Positions 17,559 to 27,570 are shown, numbered from the stretch's first letter. The stretch: DNA of 64,000 nucleotides from Bryobacterales bacterium (GCA_019261985.1 JAFAQY010000084.1:1-64000); one strand, 5' to 3'. A program made the numbers and translations. Notes: generated by a model not told the origin, from the letters alone.

Positions 17559-18458
17559 TCATCGTGGCTTCTCCGCTCCGGACATCTTGCGGTACGGTCC
17601 GTTGCTGCCGTTGGGAAGGATGGTCGATTGATCGGTCAGGGCCTGCAGAAGTTGCTCGGAATTCAGTTCCCGGGCGCCCCTCAGATTCGCCCCGCGAAAA
17701 TCGGCCATTTTCAACTGCGCGTCCCCGAATCGCGCGCCCGCAAGCACGGCGCGATTGAAATCCCCGCCCAGCACGTTCGCTCCCCGAAAATCGCAATCGG
17801 CCAGGGCGGCATTGTGAAAACGGCACTGCACCACCTCCGCGCGCGAAAATTTGGTCCCGCGCAAATCTGTTTCGGAGAAGTCGCAATGGTCCATTTTCGA
17901 GCCGGAGAAATTCGCAAAAACCCCAATGCCGGCCACGAATTTTACATGCTGCAGAATCGAGCGCTGGAATTGCGAATCGCTTATGTCGCTGCCTTGAAGA
18001 TCGACGCTCAACAAACGGGCCTGCTGAAATACCGCTCGCACAGCGTTTACCTGCCGCAGATTCGCCTCGCGGAAACACGCGTCCGGCATGCGGGAGTCCA
18101 ACAGCTTGGCTCTGCGCATTGAAAAACCCGTCCCCGCGGCTTCGGCGAGAATCGAATCCTGCAGCCAGGCGCCGCCGAGATCGGCTTGCGAGATATCCGC
18201 TCCCGAAAGATCGCTGCCGGCCAAATTTGCCCGTTGCAAATCTGCCCGGTTGAACTTTGCCCCGGATAGGGTTGCGCCCGAAAGGTTCGCATCCAGCAAA
18301 GTTGCCCCGTAGAAGAGCGCGTTTCTCAGATCCGCCTTCGCGAACATGGCCTCATTCAAAGTAAGTCCGCTAAAGTCCGCCCGTCGCCCCTCTCCGGTAT
18401 TTTCCAGCCACTTCTTGTGATTGACGAGAATGCCCGGAAGGGGTATGTGCGCCGTCAT
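17559..18458 (-). CDS. Pentapeptide-repeat protein
   Basis: This 299-residue protein consists mainly of A(D/N)LXX-type pentapeptides from about residue 28 to 270, for example ADLRN, ANLSG, ADLQR, ANLAG, SDLSG, ADISQ and ADLGG, later ANVLG and GDFNR, with a mid-section of less regular repeats (about 120-190). It should fold as a right-handed quadrilateral beta-helix. There is no signal peptide. Some such proteins protect DNA gyrase (Qnr, MfpA), but the gyrase-binding loops cannot be recognised here, so no function is assigned. Confidence 0.85.
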   Translation of the reverse strand: MTAHIPLPGILVNHKKWLENTGEGRRADFSGLTLNEAMFAKADLRNALFYGATLLDANLSGATLSGAKFNRADLQRANLAGSDLSGADISQADLGGAWLQDSILAEAAGTGFSMRRAKLLDSRMPDACFREANLRQVNAVRAVFQQARLLSVDLQGSDISDSQFQRSILQHVKFVAGIGVFANFSGSKMDHCDFSETDLRGTKFSRAEVVQCRFHNAALADCDFRGANVLGGDFNRAVLAGARFGDAQLKMADFRGANLRGARELNSEQLLQALTDQSTILPNGSNGPYRKMSGAEKPR

Positions 18459-18577
18459 TGTGAGCCTCGTACAGAGGACTTATCGGCAGGGGAGGATTAC
18501 TTTTAGCGCACACCGCCCAGCGCCGACGCCGCAGGCCGGGCGCGATGCCACGCCTGGGCCGCGCTGTGTGCAAGTTA

Positions 18578-19138
18578 TCAAGAGAGTTTCTCGACGAACC
18601 GCCGGTGGACGCTCGAGTCGGCCGTCAATTCGGGATGAAACGTAGTGACCATGTGCCGGCCCTGCTCCACCCATACAGGATCTCCTTTGTAACGCGCGAG
18701 CACTCGCGCATCGGCGCCGACGCGCCGGATGATGGGGGCACGGATGAACACCGCCTCCAACTCGCCTCCATCCTCGCCCTGTACTTTAGTTATGCGGCTG
18801 TCGATCTGCCGCCCATACGCATTGCGCTCGACGGCAATGTCCATCAGCTCTAAGCTCGGCTGCGGCGGATGCGAAACTTCGCGCGCAAGCAGGATCGCCC
18901 CCGCGCAGGTTCCATAGATGGGCTTTTCGCGGCCGAATGCCTGAATGGGGTCTAACAGACCCTCGTTCTCAAGCAGCTTCAGCATTGTAGTGCTTTCGCC
19001 GCCGGGGATCACCAAGCCATCGCATTGGGCCATTTCCGCCGCGGTGCGGACTTCCACGGCGCGCGAGCCCGCACGCTCAAGCGCGTTGCGATGCGCCTCG
19101 AAATCGCCTTGCAGAGCCAGCACTCCGACGGTCTTCAT
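18578..19138 (-). CDS. pdxT: Pyridoxal 5'-phosphate synthase glutaminase subunit PdxT
   Basis: This 186-residue class I glutaminase releases ammonia from glutamine for PdxS. The nucleophile cysteine sits in YGTCAGAILLA near residue 79, the oxyanion stretch is IPGGESTTM, and the His-Glu pair is in TTFHPELT near residue 170. The start codon follows the pdxS stop with no base between them, so translation is coupled. Confidence 0.97.
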   Translation of the reverse strand: MKTVGVLALQGDFEAHRNALERAGSRAVEVRTAAEMAQCDGLVIPGGESTTMLKLLENEGLLDPIQAFGREKPIYGTCAGAILLAREVSHPPQPSLELMDIAVERNAYGRQIDSRITKVQGEDGGELEAVFIRAPIIRRVGADARVLARYKGDPVWVEQGRHMVTTFHPELTADSSVHRRFVEKLS

Positions 19139-20029
19139 CTACCATCCGCGCGTTTGCAGAAGCTCGCCTTCGGGCAGTTTCGCGACGTCCAGCCCGCGCA
19201 TTGCCTCGCCCAATTCTTCGCTAGCTTCAAGCAGCTTCACCGGATCGTTGAAGAACGTCGCGGCTTTCACCATGGCCTTCGCGCGCGCCTCGGGATCTTC
19301 GCTCTTAAAGATTCCGCTGCCCACAAACACCGCTTCCGCGCCCAATTGCATCACCAGCGCGGCATCGGCCGGGGTAGCGATTCCGCCGGCGGAAAAATTC
19401 GGAACCGGAAGCTTGCCGTTGCCGGCGACCCATTCCACCAGTTCCAGCGGAGCGCCCAGGTTCTTCGCCTCATGCACCAGCTCTTCCTTGCCCAACACCG
19501 TGAGTTGCTTCATCTCCTTCACGATGGTGCGGATGTGGCGCACCGCCTCGACGATGTTGCCGGAACCCGCCTCGCCTTTGGTGCGAATCATCGCCGCGCC
19601 TTCGGCAATGCGCCGCAGAGCTTCGCCGAGATTCCGCGCGCCGCAAACGAACGGGACTTTGAAGTTCTTCTTATCGATATGGTGCTCCTCATCGGCCGGG
19701 GTCAACACTTCGCTTTCGTCTATGTAATCCACCCCGAGCGCTTCCAAAACCCGGGCTTCCATAAAATGCCCGATGCGAGCCTTGGCCATCACGGGAATGG
19801 AAACCGCTTCCATGATTTCGTGGATGATGCGGATGGAAGCCATGCGGGCCACGCCACCTTCCTTGCGGATGTCCGCGGGCACCCGCTCGAGCGCCATCAC
19901 CGCCGTTGCGCCGGCTTTCTCCGCGATCTTCGCCTGCTCCACGTTGGTGACGTCCATAATGACGCCGCCCTTCAACATCTCCGCCAGCCCGGTTTTCAAC
20001 CGGAAATCGTCTGTCATGTAAGTGTTCAT
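19139..20029 (-). CDS. pdxS: Pyridoxal 5'-phosphate synthase lyase subunit PdxS
   Basis: This 296-residue protein makes PLP from ribose 5-phosphate, glyceraldehyde 3-phosphate and PdxT-supplied ammonia. The family landmarks are all present: [40 protein letters not shown], the [16 protein letters not shown] stretch and the C-terminal phosphate-site [10 protein letters not shown]. Length is typical. It is read from the transcript that begins with the MocR-type regulator, 11 bp upstream. Confidence 0.98.
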   Translation of the reverse strand: MNTYMTDDFRLKTGLAEMLKGGVIMDVTNVEQAKIAEKAGATAVMALERVPADIRKEGGVARMASIRIIHEIMEAVSIPVMAKARIGHFMEARVLEALGVDYIDESEVLTPADEEHHIDKKNFKVPFVCGARNLGEALRRIAEGAAMIRTKGEAGSGNIVEAVRHIRTIVKEMKQLTVLGKEELVHEAKNLGAPLELVEWVAGNGKLPVPNFSAGGIATPADAALVMQLGAEAVFVGSGIFKSEDPEARAKAMVKAATFFNDPVKLLEASEELGEAMRGLDVAKLPEGELLQTRGW

Positions 20030-20040
20030 CCCTTGATCTC

Positions 20041-21513
20041 CTATACCAACATCGCCGCAGGCTCGGCGCTCTGCACTGCGCGCGCCCGCTTTAACTCAGT
20101 TGTGAAAATACGTCCGAGCGTCGCGATCCCGCTGCGAATGTGAGTGGGATCGAGGCCCGCAAAACTTAACCGCAATCCGCGTGTCTGCGGCCTCGACACG
20201 GCAAAATATTTTCCAGCTAGAAAACTAACGCCCTCCAGCGCCGCGTGAGCCGCCATTTCGGAAGCATCCAGCGGCTCGGGGAGCTTTACCCAAATATTCA
20301 TCCCGCCCTCGGGATGTGTGAAGCGGCTTCCTGGGGGCAGGTGCTTGGCGCATGCTTCCAGACACGCTTCCAGCCGTTGCGCGCCGTTTTTCAACATCCG
20401 TTGCTGGTGCGCGGCGAGCCGGCCGGATTCGGCGAAACGCAACAACACCGCCTGCGAAAGCTGATCCGAATGCAGATCGCAAGCCTGCTTGGCTTGTGTC
20501 AGCCGCGCGATAAAATGGCTCGGACCAATCGCCCACCCGACGCGCAAGCCGGGAAACGCGATCTTAGAAAAACTAGACAACAGAATCGTATCGCCGGAGA
20601 CATCCAGTTTCTTGATCGAAGGAACGGGTGTACCGCTATACCGCAGCTCGCCGTACAGATCGTTTTCAATCACCACTACGCCCGCGCGGCGGGCGATTGA
20701 GAGCACAGCCTGCCGCGCCATTTCCGGCATCGTGGTTCCAGTCGGGTTCTGGAAATTCGGCGTAAGCACCACCATCCGGGCCCGTTGTTTCTCAACAGCA
20801 CTTTCGAAGCCCGGGACGTCGAGTCCGTTTTCACCGGCGGGAATACCGATCACCCGAGCTCCGCCGCGCGTAAATACGTTGCGCAGGCCCGGATAAATCG
20901 GGTCCTCGAGCAGCACGGTCTCGCCGCTCGGCGCAAGCACCCGCTGAATCAAATCGAACGCCTGCTGGCAGCCGCTGGTGATCAAAATATCGTCGTCGGC
21001 GCCAGCCGTACCTTGGCGGCGCGCCTCTTCGAGGAGATATTTTCGCAGCGGAGGATAGCCGCCCGCGGGACCTAATTGGAGGATCTCCGCAGCCGCGGGC
21101 GAATCGATGACCTCGCGGCAGGTGGCGCGGAATTCGTCCAGCGGAAATAAGGCCTCCGACGGCCGCGATGCCGCAAAACTGATGCCGGTCGAAGGCGCGG
21201 GCGGGGGCCAGGCCTCCTCGCCGCCCGGAAGCAGCGCTTGCCAGTCCAATGTTGCTGTTCCCTGGACAAAACTTCCCCGGCCAACATGACCACGGATCAG
21301 CCCTTCGGAGTCGAGAAGCTCGTAAGCTGCCGCTACGGTGGTCCGGTTCAAACCCAGCGCCGTAGCCAGTTCTCGAGTCGGAGGAAGCTTCTCACCACGC
21401 GTCAGTTGCTGATTAACAATCGCGTCTCGAAGCTTCCCGTACAACTGCCTGTACAGCGATTCCCCCGACTCGGTGTCCAGATGAATTTCCGGAAACATCG
21501 GCAGTCCAAGCAT
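20041..21513 (-). CDS. pdxR: MocR/PdxR-type GntR regulator with aminotransferase domain
   Basis: Residues about 8-80 form a GntR winged helix ([37 protein letters not shown]). Residues about 115-480 form a class I aminotransferase-like domain with the PLP-lysine segment [15 protein letters not shown]. MocR proteins bind PLP or adducts and control pyridoxine or amino-acid genes. Its position directly before pdxST, on the same strand, makes PdxR the most likely identity; in many bacteria pdxR is instead divergent. The start could be 21513 or the ATG at 21498. An inverted GTCCA/TGGAC pair (21503-21507, 21550-21554) is a possible operator. Confidence 0.85.
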   Translation of the reverse strand: MLGLPMFPEIHLDTESGESLYRQLYGKLRDAIVNQQLTRGEKLPPTRELATALGLNRTTVAAAYELLDSEGLIRGHVGRGSFVQGTATLDWQALLPGGEEAWPPPAPSTGISFAASRPSEALFPLDEFRATCREVIDSPAAAEILQLGPAGGYPPLRKYLLEEARRQGTAGADDDILITSGCQQAFDLIQRVLAPSGETVLLEDPIYPGLRNVFTRGGARVIGIPAGENGLDVPGFESAVEKQRARMVVLTPNFQNPTGTTMPEMARQAVLSIARRAGVVVIENDLYGELRYSGTPVPSIKKLDVSGDTILLSSFSKIAFPGLRVGWAIGPSHFIARLTQAKQACDLHSDQLSQAVLLRFAESGRLAAHQQRMLKNGAQRLEACLEACAKHLPPGSRFTHPEGGMNIWVKLPEPLDASEMAAHAALEGVSFLAGKYFAVSRPQTRGLRLSFAGLDPTHIRSGIATLGRIFTTELKRARAVQSAEPAAMLV

Positions 21514-21587
21514 ACCATATTGGATGGTGGATGGGCGCGCTTGGCTTACTGGACGACCCGCTCCTCAAATCTCCTTCCCGGGCCGGC

Positions 21588-23972
21588 TCATTTCAATTCG
21601 ACAATCGTCGCGCCCGAGCCGCCCTCTTCCGGGGGGGCGAGATAGTATTTCGCGACGTGCGGATTATGTTTCAGCAAATCGGCGACGGCTCGTTTGAGAA
21701 TGCCCATGCCGTGGCCATGTATGATGCGAACCCTCTCGACTTGCGCAAGCGCCGCGGTGTCGAGAAATTTTTCGATTCGATCGCAAGCCTCCTCTGCGCG
21801 CTGGCCGATCAGATTGATTTCGCGGAACGACCCTTCGAAGCTGGGGCGCTGCTGGAAAGAAATTCCGGACGCGCGCATGGGCTTATCGGAGGGCGGCAAA
21901 ACTTCCTCAACATCGGAAATGGGCACGCGCATTTTCAAGAATCCCGCATCCACTTCGATGTCGTCGCCCGTTATGCGGCGAACGGTTGCGGGCTGGCGGA
22001 TGCCCTTGAGCCGCACGCGCGCTCCGTCAGCAATGGTCAGACGCGTTGGACGCGCCGGCGACGGAGAAGGCGGCGACAGTGCCGCCACCGCATCTTGATA
22101 CTCACGCGTTGTCTTCGCGATCTTCGCTTGAGCTTTATTTGACATCGCCCTCTGGGAGAGCTCTTGAATTGCATTTTGTGCACGCTGCTCAAATTGCGAG
22201 GCTAATTCGCCCGCGCGATCTTCCAACTCCCGCACCTTCGCCGCATATTTGCGCTCCCAGGTTTGCTCGAGGGAATGCTCTTTAGCCGCAATGTCGCGCT
22301 CGCGGCCGGCGAGCGTGGCTCGTTCTTCCTCGACGGCGTGCAGTTGCGCCTCTAGCCGCGATAGGAATTGCGCGATATCGCGCTCGGAATGGCTCATTCG
22401 CTCTCTCGCAGCCTTGATCACCGCGCGATCGAGTCCCAGGCGGGTGGCAATGTCCAGCCCCGCCGATTTTCCCGGCGCGCCTAGACGCAAAACGTAAGTC
22501 GGCTCCAGCGTGGCCTCGTCGAAACCCATCGAACCGTTAAGGACGCCTTCGGTCGTCGCGCCGTACATCTTCATCGCCTGCAAATGCGTGGAGGCGAGAG
22601 TGAACGCCGCGCGAGACCGAAAGGCTTCCAATATAACCACTCCCAAAGCCCCGCCTTCTTCCGGGTCAGTCGCGCGGCCCAATTCATCGAGTAAAACCAG
22701 CGAATCCGATGTCGCATTCTCGAGCATCGAGCGGATCGCCATAATGTGTGCGGAAAACGAGCTGAGACTTTCCTGTATCGATTGATGATCGCCGATGTCT
22801 GCCAATACGCGGTCAAACAACGGAAATTCGGCTTCGGCGGCGGGCGCCGGGAGACCGGCGTGCGTCATTAGCGCGAGCAACCCTGCCGTCTTCAGCGCCA
22901 CCGTTTTGCCGCCGGTATTGGGTCCGCTGATCAGCAGCGTGCGGGTGCCGCCACTCAGCGATAACGATACGGGAACGACTCTTTTGCCCTGCCGGCGGAG
23001 AATGTCTTCGAGCAACGGATGGCGGGCCTCGCGTAAGATAACGCGCCGCTCGGTATCCGGACTCAGCCGGGGCACGATGCAGCCGAAATCGGCTGCGAAA
23101 TCGGCCTTCGCGAACAGCAGTTCCAGCCGCCCTAGCGCCGCCACGGTTTCCGCGATCGCAGGCGCATGGTCACGCAGCCGGGCCGTAAACTCACGCAGCA
23201 GCCGGTGCACTTCGCGAAGCTCTTCTTCGCGGAGCTGAACCAGCTCATTATTCAGGTGAATGGTTTCTAGCGGCTCCACGAATACCGTGTGCCCGCTGCC
23301 GCTGGATCCGTGAATCACTCCATCCACCCGCTTCTCGCGGCCTGTGACCACGGGCACAACAAAACGGTCGTTGCGGATAGTGACGAAATTTTCTTGAAGC
23401 GTACGATCTTCCTGGTGAAGGCGAAGGAAACGGTCCAGCGATTCTTCGATCAGCCGCCGCTGCTTTTCCGTATCGCGCCGCAAACGGGCGAGCAGTGGGC
23501 TCGCATCATCGGCCAGGGCGCCATCCGGCAGGATTTTGTTGCGCAGTTGCGCGGCGATCTCATGAAGGTCCGCCATCGCAGACGCATGCGCGGCCAGCCG
23601 AGGAAATTTTTCGCGTGCACCCAGAATTAACGCCCGCGCTTCCGCCGCCAAATCGAGCAATCGCGTCAAATCCAGAATTTCCGCACCATCTAAGGTCGCG
23701 CCTTCAATTCGCAAGCGCGCGACAGCAGGAGCAGGATCGCCACCGAAATCGAACCGCAGTCGCACCGCCGCTCCTCGCGCGGCCGGCTGTGGCTGCGACG
23801 ACGTCCGCAGGTATTCGATCGCTTCGGCGGTATCCGCGAGCGCGGCTTCGATCGTAGTCCGATCCGATACCGGAGCGATTTGAGCCAAGCCGGTTCTCCC
23901 GAGCGGACTGCGCACATAGCGCCCGAGCAGCTCGCGGAGATCGTCGAATTCGAGGACGGGTTCGGAGTGCAT
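21588..23972 (-). CDS. mutS2: MutS2 family ATPase/endonuclease
   Basis: ATG 23972 gives 794 residues, typical of MutS2; the longer open frame upstream would lie inside the Nudix gene. The order is an N-terminal clamp/lever region, the ATPase core with Walker A SGPNTGGKTVALK, Walker B VLLDELGRATDP and the STHL histidine, a long charged coiled-coil (about 510-640), a KOW-like segment (GARVRLKGI), and a C-terminal Smr nuclease domain with LIGQRAEEA and the IHGHGMGIL motif. MutS2 limits recombination and, in Bacillus, helps rescue collided ribosomes. Its start overlaps the Nudix stop by one base (TAATG). Confidence 0.96.
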   Translation of the reverse strand: MHSEPVLEFDDLRELLGRYVRSPLGRTGLAQIAPVSDRTTIEAALADTAEAIEYLRTSSQPQPAARGAAVRLRFDFGGDPAPAVARLRIEGATLDGAEILDLTRLLDLAAEARALILGAREKFPRLAAHASAMADLHEIAAQLRNKILPDGALADDASPLLARLRRDTEKQRRLIEESLDRFLRLHQEDRTLQENFVTIRNDRFVVPVVTGREKRVDGVIHGSSGSGHTVFVEPLETIHLNNELVQLREEELREVHRLLREFTARLRDHAPAIAETVAALGRLELLFAKADFAADFGCIVPRLSPDTERRVILREARHPLLEDILRRQGKRVVPVSLSLSGGTRTLLISGPNTGGKTVALKTAGLLALMTHAGLPAPAAEAEFPLFDRVLADIGDHQSIQESLSSFSAHIMAIRSMLENATSDSLVLLDELGRATDPEEGGALGVVILEAFRSRAAFTLASTHLQAMKMYGATTEGVLNGSMGFDEATLEPTYVLRLGAPGKSAGLDIATRLGLDRAVIKAARERMSHSERDIAQFLSRLEAQLHAVEEERATLAGRERDIAAKEHSLEQTWERKYAAKVRELEDRAGELASQFEQRAQNAIQELSQRAMSNKAQAKIAKTTREYQDAVAALSPPSPSPARPTRLTIADGARVRLKGIRQPATVRRITGDDIEVDAGFLKMRVPISDVEEVLPPSDKPMRASGISFQQRPSFEGSFREINLIGQRAEEACDRIEKFLDTAALAQVERVRIIHGHGMGILKRAVADLLKHNPHVAKYYLAPPEEGGSGATIVELK

Positions 23973-24406
23973 TATCCCGCAAACGCCCGTTCGATTACTT
24001 CGCGCGTACCCTCGGTCAAACGGTAGCGGCCGAGCTCCGAGCGGCGCGCCCAGACAGCGCGGCTTACGTCGTCGCCCGCGCGAAGCGTCCCGCCCAAGAC
24101 TTTGCACACATAATCGGCAAGCACGTAATGGTATTCCGCGCGCCCGCGCGCGTCGCGCATGATGCGCTCGAAAACTTCGAACAACTTCACCGGCTGCACG
24201 TGCAGCCCCGTTTCCTCGCGGATTTCACGGCGCACCGCTTCTTCGAGCCGCTCGCCCGGTTCCACCAAACCTCCCGGAAGAGACCAGTAGCCCTTCAATG
24301 GCTCGTGCCCTCTTTCGACCAGCAGAATAGGGCCCCGCCGGCCGGACCGTTTGAAGATGAGCGCGCCCACGCCGAGCAAAGGATGTTTAGGGTACCTGCG
24401 GCGCAT
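23972..24406 (-). CDS. Nudix hydrolase
   Basis: This 144-residue protein has the complete Nudix box GGLVEPGERLEEAVRREIREETG (G-x5-E-x7-R-E-x-x-E-E-x-G) near residues 42-64, which binds the metal for hydrolysis of nucleoside diphosphate derivatives. W-S-L-P in front of the box resembles ADP-ribose or NADH pyrophosphatase types, but the substrate cannot be fixed. It overlaps the SMP-30 gene by 20 bp at its 5' end and mutS2 by 1 bp at its 3' end. Confidence 0.9.
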   Translation of the reverse strand: MRRRYPKHPLLGVGALIFKRSGRRGPILLVERGHEPLKGYWSLPGGLVEPGERLEEAVRREIREETGLHVQPVKLFEVFERIMRDARGRAEYHYVLADYVCKVLGGTLRAGDDVSRAVWARRSELGRYRLTEGTREVIERAFAG

Positions 24407-25313
24407 ATTGCAACGCCCCTTTCACGCCCATGCGGATACGGTAGACGTTGTTTCGCGCCGTGACATATAGCGTTGCGAAGTCCGGATCGCCGAAGGCAAG
24501 ATTAGAAGGCGCTTGAGACAAATGAATATCCTTTAGCAACTCGCCGCGCGGGGAGTAAACCGAAAGATATTTCGCGGCTACGTATAAATCGCCTTTTTCA
24601 TCCGCCCGCAGGCCGCCTGGAACTCCTTCCGTTTTGTCGATAAACACGCGTTCGTTTGAAGCGGCCCCTCCACGGTCGAGATCGAAAACGCGAATCAGCC
24701 TGGCATCGGAATCCGACACATACAACAAGCGCCCATTCGCGGAAAGCGTAACTCCATTCGGCCGGGTTTGCCACTTCGCGATCGCCTCCAGCTCGCCTTT
24801 GTTTGTGATGCGGTACACGCCGTAAAAATCCAGCTCGCGCGTATCCTGCTGGTTTCCGAACGCGGGATCGGTGAAGTAAACATTGCCGTCGCGCCGCACC
24901 GCCACATCGTTAGGCGCGTTCAATCGTTTGCCTCCGAAGCGGGCCGCGAGAATTTCAGTTTTGCCGTTTTTCGCCATTCGCACGACGCGCCGCTCGCGAA
25001 ATTCACAGGTGTACAAACGCCCCTGCTCGTCGAAAGCGTTGCCGCTCGCGCCTCCGGAGTGGGTGGCGAAAGCGGTCATGCCCTTCCCGGGCGTCCACTT
25101 CTTGATCTGGCCGGTTACGGTATCGCTGAACAGCAGGAATCCGTCGAGTGACCATACGGGCCCTTCCGCGTAGTGGAGGTCGCGAGCAAGGGTCTCAACG
25201 CGGACATCCGAGAAATCTTGCGCTGCGACGGGTATGCTCATGAGCAGCGCGATTTGGAACAGCGGAGACGGGCGCGCCCGTTTACATTTTTCCCCGAAGC
25301 TTACACGCGTCAC
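24387..25313 (-). CDS. Exported SMP-30/gluconolactonase-like protein
   Basis: This 308-residue protein has an N-terminal hydrophobic signal (ALLMSIPVAAQ) and a six-bladed propeller of the SMP-30/LRE family. Metal-ligand segments typical of the family are seen: YAEGPVW (Glu), LNAPNDVAVR (Asn), QTRPNGVTLS and YVSDSDA (Asp). Relatives open lactones such as gluconolactone; the substrate here is not determined. Its 3' end overlaps the Nudix gene by 20 bp. Confidence 0.85.
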   Translation of the reverse strand: MTRVSFGEKCKRARPSPLFQIALLMSIPVAAQDFSDVRVETLARDLHYAEGPVWSLDGFLLFSDTVTGQIKKWTPGKGMTAFATHSGGASGNAFDEQGRLYTCEFRERRVVRMAKNGKTEILAARFGGKRLNAPNDVAVRRDGNVYFTDPAFGNQQDTRELDFYGVYRITNKGELEAIAKWQTRPNGVTLSANGRLLYVSDSDARLIRVFDLDRGGAASNERVFIDKTEGVPGGLRADEKGDLYVAAKYLSVYSPRGELLKDIHLSQAPSNLAFGDPDFATLYVTARNNVYRIRMGVKGALQYAPQVP

Positions 25314-25349
25314 GATACCCTAATTCTAGCGGGTTCATAATAAAGGATC

Positions 25350-25634
25350 ATGAGCGACTTGGAGCAGGTGCTATTGGAAATCAAACAGAGCTTGCAGCGG
25401 GAAATAAACGGCTTGAGGCAGGAGATGCATCAAGGCTTTGCTCAGCTCAACTCGCGTTTTGACATTCAAGCTGCAAGACTCGACCGTCATGCGGGTCTAT
25501 GGCAGGCGGGAACTCGTTGGAGCTCCCGCATGGATGCCTGGGCCGAAAGGGTCGATGGCGCGATCGAAGCAAAAGACCGCGAGATCCCAGAGCTTCGCGA
25601 GCGCCTGCTCAAACTCGAACGCAAGCTCCAATAA
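25350..25634 (+). CDS. Small coiled-coil protein of unknown function
   Basis: This 94-residue protein is predicted to be almost wholly helical, with heptad-like hydrophobic spacing at residues 4-45 (LEQVLLEIKQSLQREINGL) and again at 62-94. It has no signal peptide and no cysteine. It stops 9 bp before the hydantoinase gene, so co-expression is likely. Function unknown. Confidence 0.55.
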   Translation: MSDLEQVLLEIKQSLQREINGLRQEMHQGFAQLNSRFDIQAARLDRHAGLWQAGTRWSSRMDAWAERVDGAIEAKDREIPELRERLLKLERKLQ

Positions 25635-25643
25635 CCTCCGCTC

Positions 25644-27554
25644 ATGCGCATCGGCGTCGATGCTGGTGGGACCTTTACCGATTTCGTAGTTCTCGACGAT
25701 AACGGGAGCTTGACGACGTTCAAGGTGCGCTCGGATCCGAAATCGCCGTCCAAAGTAATCCTTGCGGGGCTGAAACAAGCCGCTGGGGCGCAGCGTGCGG
25801 AGGTCATCCATGGCTCGACCGTCGCCACGAACGCGCTTCTTGAGCGCAAGGGTGTTCGCACGGCTTTTGTTACGACGGCAGGGTTCGAGGATCTGCTCGA
25901 GATCGCGCGCCAGAATCGGGCCGAACTATACAATCTGACCCCTGCGCCGCGCCGCATATTGATCCCGCGTGACTTGTGCTTTGGAGTTCATGAGCGCGTT
26001 TATGAAGACGGGACACTCGCGCGCGCTCCGTCCCGATCGGAGTTGAAGAAGCTTGCCGCGCGGCTGAAGCGGGCGGGCGTACGGTCCATCGCGATTTGTT
26101 TCCTGCATTCTTACCGCAGCCCCGTAAACGAACAGTCCGCCGCGAAAGCTCTTGATGGCTGCGGCGCCTATCTTTGCGCCTCGCATGAAATCAGTCCGGA
26201 ATTTCGCGAATATGAGCGTGCATCCACGACAGTGGTGAATGCGTACGTCGGGCCGTTAATGGAAGCCTATTTGGGCGAATTGGAGCGTGCGCGGCAATTT
26301 CGGATCGCCATTATGCAATCGAATGGCGGGTTCCTTTCCGCACGGGATGCCCGGCGGCAAGCAGTGCGCACCGTGCTTTCGGGGCCGGCGGGCGGAGTTA
26401 TCGGCGCCCTTGAAACCGCCCGCCTGAGCGGATTTCACCGCGTCCTCGGATTCGACATGGGCGGCACTTCAACTGACGTGAGCCTCGCCGACGGCGCGCC
26501 GCGCGAGACCACTGAGGCATCCGTCGACGGCTTGCCAATCCGCATTCCCATGCTCGACATCCACACCGTGGGCGCAGGCGGCGGCTCGATAGCGCGTGTC
26601 GACGCAGGCGGGCTGCTGCGAGTGGGGCCGGAGAGCGCGGGCGCGGACCCTGGTCCCGCCTGCTATGGCACCGGCACGGAAGCTACGGTCACCGACGCGC
26701 ATGTCGTTCTCGGCCGCTTGGAAGCGCTGCTTGGCGGAAGCATGCCGGTGGACGCCCAACGCGCCGCCGCCGCCGTGGATCGCATTGCCGAGCGATTGCG
26801 CCTCGACAGGCACGCCGCCGCGGCCGGCATTCTCCGAGTCGGCAACGCCAATATGGAGCGCGCCATTCGCGTCGTTTCCGTCGAGCGCGGCCACGATCCT
26901 CGAGACTTCGCGTTAGTCGCGTTCGGCGGCTGTGGCGGCCTGCACGCGTGCGAAATCGCGCGCGAATTGGGAATCGCAACGGTGATCGTGCCGGAGCACG
27001 CCGGGGCGCTATCCGCGTTGGGAATGCTGATGGCCGACGCCGTAAGGGATTATTCGCAGGGAGTGCTGGGGACGCGCGATATCGAATCCGCCTTCGTTAA
27101 GCTCGAGCAGCGCGCCCGCCGCGAGTCGCCGGATGCCGCGATCGAGCGATCTGCCGATCTGCGCTACCGCGGTCAGAGTTACGAACTGAACGTTCCGTGG
27201 TCTGGAGGTCGAGCGACGAATCTTTTCCACGGCGAACATGCAAAGGTGTACGGCTATTCAAATCCCGGCCGCGAGGTGGAGATTGTGACGCTTCGTGTCC
27301 GCGCGCGCATTCGCGTCTCGAAGCCGCGCCCCCGGCGCAGTAGGCGGCGTCCGGGAAAGCCGGCGATCCGGCGCGTATGGATCGACGGGTCTTGGCGCGA
27401 TCTACACGTTTGGAAGCGCGAACAACTGGGGCGCATGGCGCAGCAGGGGCCGGGGTTGGTGCTCGATTACGGCTCTACAACTCTGATTCCGCAGGATTGG
27501 CGATATTTCGTCGATGCCGGGGGCAACCTCACGATCACGTACACGCGCCGCTGA
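25644..27554 (+). CDS. Hydantoinase/oxoprolinase family protein, HyuA-like
   Basis: This 636-residue protein has the actin-like ATPase landmarks of HyuA: VDAGGTFTDFV at residue 5, SGPAGG near 250, DMGGTSTDVSL near 272 and GAGGGSIA near 310. HyuA enzymes use ATP to open hydantoin or 5-oxoproline rings, or carboxylate acetone-type substrates, usually with HyuB. No hyuB lies next to it, and the downstream gene is the unrelated, convergent glmU. It is slightly shorter than common HyuA proteins (about 680) but ends with a normal C-terminal strand region. Confidence 0.88.
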   Translation: MRIGVDAGGTFTDFVVLDDNGSLTTFKVRSDPKSPSKVILAGLKQAAGAQRAEVIHGSTVATNALLERKGVRTAFVTTAGFEDLLEIARQNRAELYNLTPAPRRILIPRDLCFGVHERVYEDGTLARAPSRSELKKLAARLKRAGVRSIAICFLHSYRSPVNEQSAAKALDGCGAYLCASHEISPEFREYERASTTVVNAYVGPLMEAYLGELERARQFRIAIMQSNGGFLSARDARRQAVRTVLSGPAGGVIGALETARLSGFHRVLGFDMGGTSTDVSLADGAPRETTEASVDGLPIRIPMLDIHTVGAGGGSIARVDAGGLLRVGPESAGADPGPACYGTGTEATVTDAHVVLGRLEALLGGSMPVDAQRAAAAVDRIAERLRLDRHAAAAGILRVGNANMERAIRVVSVERGHDPRDFALVAFGGCGGLHACEIARELGIATVIVPEHAGALSALGMLMADAVRDYSQGVLGTRDIESAFVKLEQRARRESPDAAIERSADLRYRGQSYELNVPWSGGRATNLFHGEHAKVYGYSNPGREVEIVTLRVRARIRVSKPRPRRSRRRPGKPAIRRVWIDGSWRDLHVWKREQLGRMAQQGPGLVLDYGSTTLIPQDWRYFVDAGGNLTITYTRR

Positions 27555-27570
27555 CCGACCACCGGCCCCC

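Noticed and set aside
17496-18122. Open frame antisense to the pentapeptide gene
   Set aside because: Repeat-rich codons on the sense strand create long open antisense frames; the pentapeptide protein is clear.
19025-20143. Long open frame antisense to pdxS (372 codons)
   Set aside because: pdxS on the other strand is intact and recognisable; the antisense frame has no signal or motif and results from GC-rich codon use.
23973-24107. Upstream extension of mutS2
   Set aside because: It lies within the Nudix gene; the TAATG junction supports the start at 23972.
25644-27554. HyuA as a truncated pseudogene because it is shorter than usual
   Set aside because: Both ATPase motifs and a normal C-terminal strand region are present and the frame is uninterrupted.
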